From Perkinsus olseni (lineage: Eukaryota > Perkinsozoa > Perkinsida > Perkinsidae), in assembly GCA_013115135.1 (NCBI GenBank), contig JABANP010000851.1, forward strand, positions 1-14,745: 14,745 nt of DNA. Direction: 5' to 3'. The translations under genes and the position numbers were made by a program. This document shows positions 1 through 8,171 of this stretch, piece by piece (position 1 is the stretch's first letter; every line of letters starts with the position of its first letter). The notes beneath the pieces are model-generated. The model was not told the origin of the DNA. It searched no databases and worked only from the letters and a program-made list of their open reading frames with translations.

Positions 1-59
1 GCGTGGAGAATATTCTGCAGAAGGTGGTTTCTGTGGTGGAAGAACTCTGTCAGAAGTAA
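1..59 (+). CDS. 3' end of a gene entering from the left (partial)
   Basis: Read from base 3, the frame gives 18 codons and a TAA at 57-59. The residues (Val, Glu, Leu, Lys and Gln, spaced as in an amphipathic helix, ending Glu-Glu-Leu-Cys-Gln-Lys) look like the C-terminal helix of a protein. The family cannot be recognised from so little. An 18-codon open stretch can occur by chance, so this rests mainly on composition. Just after the stop an 11-bp sequence (ttcgggaagtt) occurs at 61-71 and again at 92-102. Confidence 0.35.
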   Translation, partial: VENILQKVVSVVEELCQK

Positions 60-165
60 CTTCGGGAAGTTCAGCTTCCCCGAGTAGTAGATTCGGGAAG
101 TTGACGTTTCGGTCGTGGGTGGGGGCACGGTCAGAACATCTGCCTCAGAAGTTATATCACGAAAT

Positions 166-237
166 AGTCGCTACCCGGATTTGAACCGGGGTTGTCACGG
201 CCACAACGTGACGTCCTAACCACTAGACGATAGCGAC
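166..237 (-). tRNA. tRNA-His (GTG)
   Basis: The minus strand folds into a complete 72-nt cloverleaf. The acceptor stem is a perfect 7 bp (GTCGCTA with TAGCGAC), U8 is present, and the D arm is GTCT-AGTGGTTA-GGAC. The anticodon stem TCACG/CGTGA carries loop TTGTGGC, so the anticodon is GTG (His). The T arm is CCCGG-TTCAAAT-CCGGG. There is no intron and no encoded CCA, as in eukaryotes. The base at the discriminator position (complement of 166) is U, whereas A is usual in eukaryotic and C in bacterial tRNA-His. No run of four T follows on the minus strand before the window edge. Confidence 0.93.
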
Positions 238-514
238 ACGATTCAGAACTGGAAAACTTCACTCGCTGTGATCGTTAGCTTGATCTGGTTTGATCTCCTC
301 TTTCAAAGGTAGAATTTTGGCTTGGCTGTCTCTGTAACACAATTTTGTTCCGGGAGCGTGCTTGAGGACCCCACAAATGCGTTCGACGCTTCTCTATGAC
401 AACGAACAGGTCGTTTGAGAGCTCCTACCGAGCAGAGCCTCCCCATGAGCAGCCGATGAGTCGTGTTACGAGGCGCAAAACGGACAACGGAGCTACCCTG
501 TACTATAATGCATA

Positions 515-587
515 TGCCCAGACCCAGGATCGAACTGAGGACCTCCAGATCTTCAGTCTGGCGCTCTCCCAACTGAGCTATCTGGGC
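515..587 (-). tRNA. tRNA-Phe (GAA)
   Basis: The minus strand gives a 73-nt cloverleaf. The acceptor is GCCCAGA/TCTGGGC with discriminator A. The D arm is GCTC-AGTTGGGA-GAGC and the anticodon stem is CCAGA/TCTGG with loop CTGAAGA, so the anticodon is GAA (Phe). The T arm is CTCAG-TTCGATC-CTGGG, with one G-T pair. D arm and anticodon arm match the usual eukaryotic tRNA-Phe pattern. It is intronless and has no encoded CCA. The first T4 on the minus strand lies opposite AAAA at 477-480, about 34 nt past the mature end. It is transcribed in the same direction as tRNA-His, 277 nt away. Confidence 0.95.
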
Positions 588-1898
588 TACAAAAATAGTC
601 TTATTCTTCGGAGCCGAGCAGGGCACTAGCTAGACGCAAGGGTCGGAGTAGGCGGAATGCGACAACCGATGCTTATGAGGTTCCCAGAACCTTCGGCTGC
701 GACTAAGGCCTTCCTGATCACGCGAGCAAGGTTGCCGTGAAGCTAACGATTAAGATCCGAAGAGATTACGATCTCAGCTTATCGGCACGTTGCCCGGGTG
801 GGCTCAGCCACTGTCCAAGCACTGCTATGACCGAGTTTTTTCCGCCTCATTGCTATCAGGGTGACCTAAGGATCAGGTCCTGAGCCGCTCTCTGTCGGAG
901 ATTCTCTGAGCTTGACACAGTAAGGAGCGGTCGGAGGCAGACTGCCTCAGTAAGTTTGTGGAAAGCCAGGAGTTGCCTCCACTCGGTGGTCACCAGCGGA
1001 AGAAGTGAGAACCTTCCTCGCTTTCTCGCAACAGAACATTGAAGTCTTTATGTTTGTGTCGCGTTATTATTGTGGTGGGCACTGGTTGGCCTTCCACCGA
1101 TATTCTACTCCCGTGTAAATCTGCTCGGCAAACTTCGGGGCTAACCTAATACCGAATTTTCGCGCGGTATTTACGACGCGGAGGCTTTAGAAAACCTTTA
1201 GGACGTGTATATTCGTCTAGGTCGCCTCGAAAGTGTCATGGTAGCAATCCTACGTAGAGGGATCGGCGAAATTACCATGCAGAGGCCAGGCGCACAATAC
1301 AGATCGCAGTACTTCAACGAAACTCAAAGCTAGAGCTAGTATGGTGCTAGATGAGAAACAACCGTACAAAGTAATGGTTGTGATGATGGTGGACGCGAGT
1401 TTGACCCAGCCCGCCACTCCCTGGGTGTGGAGGTAGGATACTAGAGGTTGGAGCCTCCAACCTGGTTGCTGGCTCTGACACTGATAAGTACCGAATTAGG
1501 TCAGAGCGCGGTCACATACTGTTCACACTCCCAACCTCTGCATCATGGGAATTTCGGTTTTGTAGATCCTAATCTACGACGGTCGTAGTACGATCCACGG
1601 TAGGCCACTTACCTGCGGTCGTCACCCGCTAGGCCGGCCACAATATTATTTCAATGTTGTGGGACGCCGTTGTCGTGTCGAGGCAACACTGTTGGCCGCA
1701 GCCATCCAAGTCTTATATGGCTGTGGTCTCGGATTCCGAGAGGAAGGGAATTGTCGGTCGGGCAAGTAGATAGTGTACTGTAGTCGGTGTACTGTAGTCG
1801 GAACCTATCGAGGATTTTTCATCTTCCTCCGACAGTTCTTAGGTTGCTTTTCCGTCATCAATGTTATGCGAGGCCCGCATTGCGAGCTGTTAGAGTCC
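588..1898. other. ORF-poor intergenic stretch with several hairpins
   Basis: About 1.3 kb holds no open frame over roughly 60 codons on either strand and no coding-like run that I trust. Local inverted repeats are visible: 678-692 (AGGTTC-cca-GAACCT), 934-948 (GAGGCA-gac-TGCCTC), 1237-1243 with 1273-1279 (CATGGTA/TACCATG), 1445-1463 (9-bp arms around one base) and 1472-1479 with 1500-1507 (GCTCTGAC/GTCAGAGC). A T6 run follows at about 836. I compared it mentally with 5S rRNA, U1-U6, SRP and RNase P motifs and found no convincing match. It may be plain spacer or hold an unrecognised RNA. Confidence 0.4.
1773..1800. repeat. two tandem copies of a 14-bp unit
   Basis: gtgtactgtagtcg occurs twice with no gap (1773-1786 and 1787-1800), both copies identical. 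A two-copy tandem like this fits a recent slippage duplication in spacer DNA. No function is evident. Confidence 0.9.
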
Positions 1899-1940
1899 TC
1901 ATGAATGTGATCTCTTGTTGTTAATTTGTCCTAAGATCGT

Positions 1941-2279
1941 GTGCAATGTTGCGATACCAGAATTTTTCGGCGACATATGCCTGTGGGGAAGAATGATCCA
2001 CTGCCAAGGCTTGGCAGGCTGCCAATGGCAGCCAAGCGCTGTCGAATTTTCATGGAAATTTCTATTATGAGAGACACAGTCTTGTGCAGATCCGTCAGAG
2101 TCGCCCAAGGCCCTCAACCGTCTGATGAAGGCTATTATGGACCACTCGGATACTCTCTCGGAAAAATCGGAAAGGAGAGCCTCTCTATTGTATTTGACAC
2201 ATTGTACAGTCAAGCTCTTCATAAGGAAAGCTTCAATCGACTGAGTGCTTCTTTGGAGACATTTTATCGAACAGCATAG
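1941..2279 (+). other. overlapping coding-like frames, product unknown
   Basis: A 112-codon plus-strand frame spans this stretch if a TTG is taken as its start, so it has no good ATG there. A second plus frame, open between stops from 2071 to the TGA at 2242-2244, has protein-like composition in its second half (Lys, Leu, Met, Glu, Ser). It is preceded by a pyrimidine-rich run ending in CAG at 2089 that could serve as a 3' splice site. A 107-codon minus-strand frame also overlaps. I recognise no family in any of them and cannot say which, if any, is real. They could be an exon of a spliced gene, or chance. Confidence 0.2.
2001..2032. repeat. two adjacent small palindromes
   Basis: CTGCCAAG-g-CTTGGCAG (2001-2017) is followed directly by GCTGCC-aat-GGCAGC (2018-2032). 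Both are perfect dyads sharing the CTGCCAA/GGCAG core, which continues as GGCAGCCAAG. They lie at the left end of the coding-like stretch. The role is unknown. Confidence 0.8.
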
Positions 2280-2823
2280 CCGGTGAAGCGTTTGTTACTA
2301 GTAGTAGTTATTGCGCCGTAGAATACGGCCTGTGGCGAGGCACGTGACAGATCAAGTAAGCTCGCCAGTTTTTCAACCTCACAAGTAGACAACCATCTCA
2401 ACTAGAGACCCGTTGCGATGTCCCTGCCCAAAGTGCCGGAATAGTTGCTGGTCTTCTCCGTGCTGACTTCTAACCTCACCAGACTCGTTCTCAGACTTAG
2501 CCAGGCTCCATGCAGCATCTAGGCCACCGGATTAAAATCATTTGCCGAATTTCGGCAGTCCTCTTCGCCCAGCCATATACTTCTTGTGGCGCGCGTACAA
2601 GCTTTGCACGTGTATCACGGGCGGCCGCAGATCCATAATATGTCTTCTGTGCCCGCATGCCTGATAATCAGGCCCTGATTTACTCCGTAAATTTTACTGA
2701 GAGCCTCCCCCGCCCCTTGAGGGAGACTTCGCCTTGAGGGACGCTTGAGTGATCCACGCTCAGTAGGAAACGTGGTTCAGCGGTCTTCACTTCATCGGCA
2801 TCTTCGTAGATTATACTCATCTC
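2280..2823. other. upstream region of the 568-codon gene
   Basis: No convincing gene lies in this 540-bp stretch. It should include the promoter and 5' leader of the gene starting at 2824. The ten bases CCTTGAGGGA occur at 2715-2724 and again at 2732-2741, 17 bp apart and about 85-110 bp before the ATG. An AT-rich GATTATACTC lies just before the start (about 2810), too close to be an ordinary TATA box. No dinoflagellate-type spliced-leader sequence was seen. Confidence 0.4.
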
Positions 2824-4530
2824 ATGATGGTACCCCTTCCCAGTCAGCTATTCCGTCTCCTCACACTAATCATCGCCGTTCTGCGCATCCCCGCCAGCGG
2901 TGGATCCACCCGTATGCAACTGGTAAGGAAGACGTACTGCACCACCGGCCGAAGGGAGATTGGCATCCGTGGGAGCAGAGTCCCCTGCGGTATCTCTGAC
3001 CAGGCTGGCACAGAAGGCCTTCCCCTGCCAGGCATGGATGAGGGTGTCCTCACTTCAAGGGAGGATATCATTCTCACCAACGATGGTATGGTTCGAGTTA
3101 CAGCTCTTCCCAATAGGCCGTACAAGTACCTACTTACGGCCAACTCACAAGATTACAGCAAATTTGAGGAGATCTTCGGTGGAGTTGCGACGGTCATCAA
3201 CGAAGGCATAGTGGATGTCAATGATGACTACGAGGCCCAAGGCAACGCTTTCAGGCATTCGGCTAATCTCACTAAGTTCGGTTTCACTGAGCGTGAAAAG
3301 GCTGAACTCGATGGGGCCCCTGTACGAGTGTTTGAGGGCTTCGCCGCCAACATGCCGGGAGGCGATGTACTCAGCAACTTCGCCAAGGAGGGACTGGGCC
3401 CTGACGTCTTCACCATCTACATGGATGAGAAAGTTGAAGGCAGAGTGTTGAAAATGGAGGCCAGGAACAGCTATGCGGGCAATGAACTTCACCAAGAGGT
3501 CAGGGTAACGGCTTATGGTGACCTTGACGGAGACATGAGCATTGAGGAGGCCGTTAATGAGCTCCACGATACTTACGCAAGTTCTGCGGGTACGGTGGCT
3601 AAAGGCCTGGCACAGAACCCATTCACGAAGACTGCAATCAATGGTCAGAGACCCATGCCCGATGTGATTTCGGGAAGGTTTCTCCCAGAGGAGGAACGCT
3701 TGTTCTACAAAGCTCACGAGGGGCGATGGGGGACTCTCGACTGGATGAAGTCTGGATCACGGGCACGAGGTCTACGTAGCGCGAACGTGTCGAGCCTATT
3801 CCCCCCTATCAAGTACTTTGAGATCGAACAGAACAGTGCTGCTGAGGAGTACTTCAAGAGCCACCACCAACCTAGGAGGCAGGTAACACTACACTTCCCC
3901 AAGGATTGTGACCTGAAGAAGAAGCCCAAAGATAATATTTTCTGTGTTGAAGCAAGTATAAACAGGGACGGGAGTAAGAACACAATTGATGTCTCTGGAT
4001 CCCTGTTCGACCACTACTCTCCTGATAAGCGCATTGCGGCTGGATTCAAAGTGGTTCAGGAGAACAACGAGGCTGTTGACTTCCACATATCTGGCGGCGG
4101 CAGTGCTGTCGTCTTCTCGACCGACGGGGAAGTCCATCTAGAGGCAACCGCCAATCTTGCTATCCTCGATGGTGGGAACCCCAGACATTTCTCAGGCACA
4201 GTGGAGATTGCCTGTGGTTACGAGCTCACTGGCGAGGTGTCGCTCAAAGCTTCGTCCACCGAATTGCTCTCGGCTACGTTCGGTGGTGTAGGTGTTGTTG
4301 GCGGCGGTAAGAATAACTTGCTTGGCAACTATATACCCTTGAGTGGAGGACTCGATGCCGGAGTCGCCGGCTTCAGAGTGGCGGGTAAGTTCCTGGTCCA
4401 ATCAACTGGCGGTAGCTTCCTGAGGTACACCCTCGATTTCCCTATAGCCTATGACATCTGGGCAGGGTTCTACAAGCACACCGGTACGCTGTTGGTCTTC
4501 AATGAGACCGAGTTCAGCCTTCTGAGATGA
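2824..4530 (+). CDS. probable secreted protein of unknown family, 568 aa
   Basis: An uninterrupted frame of 568 codons begins with two ATGs and ends with TGA. Residues 1-27 look like a signal peptide: a Leu/Ile/Val-rich core (about 12-20, LLTLIIAVL) followed by Pro-Ala-Ser-Gly-Gly, a plausible cleavage zone. The mature part has few cysteines (39, 55, 362, 374, 464) and possible N-glycosylation sites at Asn148, Asn321 and Asn560. Residues 80-250 are mixed and acidic, with a Ca-binding-like DLDGD at 233-237 that lacks the rest of an EF-hand. Residues 380-568 are rich in Gly, Ser, Thr and Val in alternating patterns, with Gly runs at 424-426 and 493-495, suggesting a beta-rich domain. No second membrane segment is evident. 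I do not recognise the family. No intron is needed. The clean 1.7-kb frame makes it the best-supported cellular protein gene here, and secretion or surface location is an inference. Confidence 0.85.
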   Translation: MMVPLPSQLFRLLTLIIAVLRIPASGGSTRMQLVRKTYCTTGRREIGIRGSRVPCGISDQAGTEGLPLPGMDEGVLTSREDIILTNDGMVRVTALPNRPYKYLLTANSQDYSKFEEIFGGVATVINEGIVDVNDDYEAQGNAFRHSANLTKFGFTEREKAELDGAPVRVFEGFAANMPGGDVLSNFAKEGLGPDVFTIYMDEKVEGRVLKMEARNSYAGNELHQEVRVTAYGDLDGDMSIEEAVNELHDTYASSAGTVAKGLAQNPFTKTAINGQRPMPDVISGRFLPEEERLFYKAHEGRWGTLDWMKSGSRARGLRSANVSSLFPPIKYFEIEQNSAAEEYFKSHHQPRRQVTLHFPKDCDLKKKPKDNIFCVEASINRDGSKNTIDVSGSLFDHYSPDKRIAAGFKVVQENNEAVDFHISGGGSAVVFSTDGEVHLEATANLAILDGGNPRHFSGTVEIACGYELTGEVSLKASSTELLSATFGGVGVVGGGKNNLLGNYIPLSGGLDAGVAGFRVAGKFLVQSTGGSFLRYTLDFPIAYDIWAGFYKHTGTLLVFNETEFSLLR

Positions 4531-5255
4531 GCATATAACCTTTATTATTTCAATCTTGACCACAGCTCCCGCTATTCCGCCTAGGCGCGATGAAGCTCTA
4601 CGATTAAGTAATGTCGGTCATGCTCGTCAACTTCATCATCGTCAATTGTGCGCGTATATAGCGCAGTACTCGCGCCCTCGCCGGAATGGCTTGCTATATC
4701 CCTACATTTATGATGTTATCCTTCGTGTGTCGATCACGTTCTTGAATCGCTCTATTGTCTAGTCTCGTCGGTCTCGACTATCTGATTGCCACTGTGGGTA
4801 AAGCGTCCCTGGTGGCTCCAATTTCATGTTTAGTAATACGGTTCATAGACTTTTCGTAGACCTGATCTTAACCTTCGGTTACGCGGCCAATACTTGCTCT
4901 TCATGAGTCCTATAAAGTGTCTTGACCTCTACTTTAAACTATCTTTCAGTCACATTTGCTATGCCCTCTATTTGTGCTGTCATGATAATAACCCTGTTCG
5001 TCGTACAGTTCCGCCCAGAAGTCTTGTGCCTATGGATGAGAAAGCTCTTCATTACATCACGCTGTCACTCACACGAAGCTTTGTTGATTAAAGGCAGTTT
5101 AGCATGGCCAAGTGGCGTTTACAGTGGTGGGGGATAGCTGCTGTGATGCTGTTGCCTTCATTGCTGTGATGTTTCTGCCTTGAGCACTGTAATACTACGA
5201 AATTATTGACATGGCCCCATAATGGGGTCCCCAATACAAAAATACAATTATTATC
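4531..5255. other. 3' flank and spacer, no gene seen
   Basis: The bases after the TGA (GCATATAACCTTTATTATTTC) are AT-rich and could lie in the 3' UTR, but there is no AATAAA. Frames of 65-71 codons at 4556-4762 and 4894-5137 lack good starts and resemble no protein I know. A CCCCAT-a-ATGGGG hairpin sits at 5215-5227, just before the tRNA-like module. Confidence 0.4.
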
Positions 5256-5330
5256 GAATTGTTGGTCAAGTGGTTAAGGTTCAGAGTTGGGTGTCGGGAG
5301 GTCCAGGTTCAAATCTAGGGTTAAGTAAGT
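5256..5330 (+). repeat. tRNA-like A box/B box module, possible SINE head or tRNA relic
   Basis: TGGTCAAGTGG at 5263-5273 fits the pol III A box. GGTTCAAATCT at 5306-5316 fits the B box with one departure in its last base. The spacing is close to that inside a tRNA gene. A working tRNA is unlikely: the flanks (GAATTGT and GTTAAGT) do not pair as an acceptor stem, the T stem has an A-A mismatch, and no clean anticodon stem forms. A degenerate tRNA or the head of a tRNA-derived SINE fits better. No A-rich or simple-repeat tail was recognised, so the 3' limit is arbitrary. Confidence 0.5.
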
Positions 5331-6179
5331 TAGTTCGTGGCTTCAATTTGAAGTGGGTTTTGCTGGATGTATATGCCAGTCCTTCTTGAAGGCTTTGAAT
5401 GTAGTGACGCGGTGGACAAGCTAGCCTGGGCAAGTTAGCTAGTTCAGCAGTCACTCCTGGATAAGTGTTGTATTTGTCTCTATCGTCTCATTTCTCGCTC
5501 CTAGTTCCTCATTATCGCTATAGTATTACTAGAACTGTTGTACTACAGTACTTCTTCCTCTCCCGTGGTACTATGAACTCGAACACTTTGAACACATATG
5601 AAAATCGCCTGTCGCTACTAGTGTAGTTCTCGACGCTGTCGCCTGTCGCTACTAGTGTAGTTGTCGACGCTGTTCTCATTCAAATCTACACTCAGCTTCC
5701 ATTTTCGTATATGCATACCTGTCACCCTGATAATAGAATGTCACGCGTGACAGCTTCGTACTGGTGTACGAGCATGAACACGAAAAAGGCGAAGAAAGCA
5801 TTGAGGTTTGATTACCAGTCGTATGATGTTATGTAGCAGTGTTAGAGATAGTGCTACCTTTTCAGATCCATCATAGATGGATGTTATATACCGAATATGA
5901 GATAGAAGATGATCGGGGCATGGGAGGAAGGCCTTAACTGTGGACAGACACGGATCGGGAATGCACTCCCTTATAACGAAACACTGGTATAGAATACAAA
6001 TTAGTTCATTAAAAGAGAACCGGAGTCGACACGGATTTCCGTGTCCCCGACGCCTCCGTAGTGGATGCACGCGGGAAGGGCAATAATCTGTCACTAGCGA
6101 TACAATTGTACACGTGCTCTCGCACCTGAGACTCGTCGTACACTATGTCACTAAAATGAGGGGTTCCAGCGCGCACAAG
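5331..6179. other. spacer without a supported gene
   Basis: Apart from the 34-bp duplication listed separately, nothing here can be assigned. A 117-codon minus-strand frame (5741-6094) has composition unlike a typical protein (many Cys, Arg, His and Leu) and no recognisable domain. CTTCAA-t-TTGAAG at about 5341-5353 is a small dyad. Confidence 0.35.
5605..5672. repeat. 34-bp tandem duplication
   Basis: Unit 1 (5605-5638) and unit 2 (5639-5672) are head to tail and differ at a single base (C versus G in TTCTCGACG/TTGTCGACG). Each contains CTACTAGTGTAG, which is nearly palindromic. With only two copies this is a simple local duplication rather than an array. Confidence 0.92.
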
Positions 6180-6281
6180 TTAGATAGTGGGCTCTGGCAT
6201 GCATAGTAACCGATTATAACCGGTTATGTTAGGTAACCAGCAATATAGTAACATGCCGGGCTTAGATAGTGGGGCTGGCAT
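6180..6281. repeat. imperfect 20-bp direct repeat flanking a 12-bp palindrome
   Basis: TTAGATAGTGGGCTCTGGCAT (first 20 of 21 bases given by 6180-6199) recurs as TTAGATAGTGGGGCTGGCAT at 6262-6281, 82 bp downstream, with small indels. Between them lies a perfect 12-bp palindrome, ATAACCGGTTAT (6216-6227), in a stretch rich in GTAAC and GGTAAC. The layout could mark a small insertion or a protein-binding region. I see no terminal inverted repeats or target duplication that would prove a transposon. Confidence 0.6.
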
Positions 6282-8171
6282 CCCGAGGTATGGTCGAGAG
6301 CGCCACCGGCCTCGAGTGCTCAACAACCGACGCGACTGGTGGGGCCCGAGGAAGTTGTGGTTCGGCTGGTTCGTTCGGTTGTGTGTCTAATCACCATGAC
6401 CCCCAGGTACTGGACCAACGAGCACTGGACTATCAGAGAGAGCGTGCAGCTAGAGGAATCGGTCAACACGAAGCCCAGCCTACGACAACTCAACCTCAGA
6501 GGCCCAGCAGTTGCTAGCACATTAAGCACCCCGACATATCAAACTATCACCGTTAATAGCATCGAGTACGTCTGTATGCTATCCAGCTCATTGCCCTGAA
6601 ATCAACAACGTCAACTGAGCTTACGACGAGCACCTCCAAGCTTAGCCTACGTCCTGTTCGTACCGCTGCTGGATGAAGCGAGCACTGCTCTTCGTCTCTG
6701 AGAGATTCTCTACTAGATGCGCCTGAGCAACGCCATGATCGAGGCGCGTCCGACCATCTGAACCTCCTCCGCTGCACTCATCTCGTTGTCGCTGCAGTAC
6801 CTCGTGACAGCCTGAACGACAACATTGGCGACCACGCCGATCCGAGAAAACTGATGGTCAGCTTACATTCAGTTTCGACAGGCATTTCATGAGGTCGTGC
6901 TGGAGCTCAGCGTTAAGGTTCATTCTTAATCACTCGGCCTTCAGTTTTCTGAAGACGAGGAACCAAGGGTGTAGTATGAGCCTGACTCCTCAGCGTATGG
7001 AGTGTTCTCATAAACTGAGCGTCGCGAGCGCGTTAACAGACGTTATACAATGACAGTGCGTTCAGTACGAAATGTTGGGGGTTCTCCGAAGCGGGAGAGG
7101 ACGAGTGACGCAAAGGCCCTGCATGCCTACAGAGAGTACAGATTTGCAGGCCAGGTCGCTTTCAAGCACTACTCGTGCACCCCCGAGGGCCCTGACTGCA
7201 ACGAGTCCCTCGGCTTCCCCTCCACCTACATGCATTCCGATCTCCAAAGCATTGAGTAGCTGCGTCAAGCATTGCATGATGGCAGCCGTACATTCCTCGG
7301 AGTGCTGATGGACATTGGAGGTTTGCTCGTAGATGTAGTGGAGGACATCCCGTCTCAGAGGATCATCGCTCTAACAGAACACAAGGTGATCCTGGTCGAG
7401 GACGCCCTGAAGTCGAAGGTTCCTTGATAACGCACTACAAACCCGCCCGGGACCGCTCCCCAACCGAGCCGATCATTATTCAAACAACTAGTCACACGGA
7501 AGGTTTCATACGCAGTGACAAACGACGGAGTCCAATACAATTCCCCCGCGACAGGCAGTAGTATAATGATATTGCTATACCCCAGCCCCCTTAATACCTC
7601 TTTTCGACCCGACGTCCTCCGCGGCAACTTCCGCTGCTGCCTCCTCTCCCTTCTCCTTGTGCTGCTTTCAGAGTCATGATAACGGAAGGCGACGCTGATG
7701 AGCTCGTGATAGGCAATTTCAACCCTAGCGAGCACTATCGGCTCTAATCCATCCGCTAATCTCCCCCCACCCGCTGCAACACTACACCAATCGGTTCGCT
7801 GGGAACACCTCAGATTTGGCAGAGTAGTACCTTGTTTGTGAGGCTCGAAGAAAGATAAGAACTCCCAATCCACAAACATGGCACAAGGTAACTTAAACAG
7901 AGCAATATAGCGTTTGCACCCCCGCAATAAATACCGACCAAGTCGTTGCAAGACTTGCAATATACGCGAGCTTGTCATAGACTACGACTCGTGGTAGTCG
8001 GAGGCATTCGTGGAAAAACAAAAGCGACCGCAAAATCAATTCCATTGCGGTCCGCTACCAACCGAGTAACCAATAACTTGACCACGCAGTACTAGGCCTC
8101 TATGTGAGGGACTGGCGATAGAAAGTTGGGTTGGTTCGAGAAGGAGTGGTACTAAATTGCCCACATCACAT
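6282..8171. other. 1.9 kb with coding-like fragments but no confident gene
   Basis: Several frames of 60-210 codons overlap on both strands. They include a 207-codon minus-strand frame (7355-7978) with no known domain, and short plus and minus frames between 6269 and 6780. Two sub-regions look more like genes: a minus-strand pair of possible exons (6713-6914) and a plus-strand frame broken by one stop (7050-7427). Both are discussed as findings. The bases just left of 8172 (ACATCACAT) should contain the left target-site copy of the retrotransposon, but the right copy lies outside the window. Confidence 0.35.
7050..7427 (+). pseudogene. coding-like frame with one internal TAG, product unknown
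   Basis: One plus-strand frame runs from an ATG at 7050 to a TGA at 7425-7427 with a single interruption, TAG at 7257-7259. Both halves have ordinary protein composition. The first (about 69 residues) is rich in Lys, Arg, Tyr, His and Ser. The second (about 55 residues) is a regular mix of Leu, Val, Ile, Asp and Glu with a good RNY codon pattern. The antisense frame is also fairly open, so the strand is not certain. No family is recognised. It could be a broken gene, a fragment of an old element, one exon, or chance. Confidence 0.25.

Noticed and set aside
232..239. Alternative tRNA-His fold with encoded G-1 paired to C73
   Set aside because: It would displace U8 and upset the D and T arms. 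The 72-nt fold with a perfect 7-bp acceptor is better.
303..629. 107- and 77-codon frames on opposite strands between and over the tRNA genes
   Set aside because: They run across the tRNA-Phe gene and have no recognisable protein character. They are by-products of the tRNA region.
644..800. RNase P RNA-like words (GGAATGCGACAACC, CTCAGCTTATC)
   Set aside because: The order is suggestive, but the spacing is far too short and the conserved cores do not match.
3055..3070. Calcium-binding EF-hand or introns inside the 568-codon gene
   Set aside because: DLDGD lacks the rest of an EF-hand loop and flanking helices. GTAAGT at about 4384 lies inside an open frame that continues normally, so no splicing is needed.
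5741..6094. 117-codon minus-strand frame as a gene
   Set aside because: Composition rich in Cys, Arg and His, no domain, no neighbour support.
7355..7978. 207-codon minus-strand frame as a gene
   Set aside because: Long enough to consider, but Arg/Ser/Gly-heavy with no domain. Its left end overlaps a better plus-strand frame, and other minus frames look equally plausible in parts.
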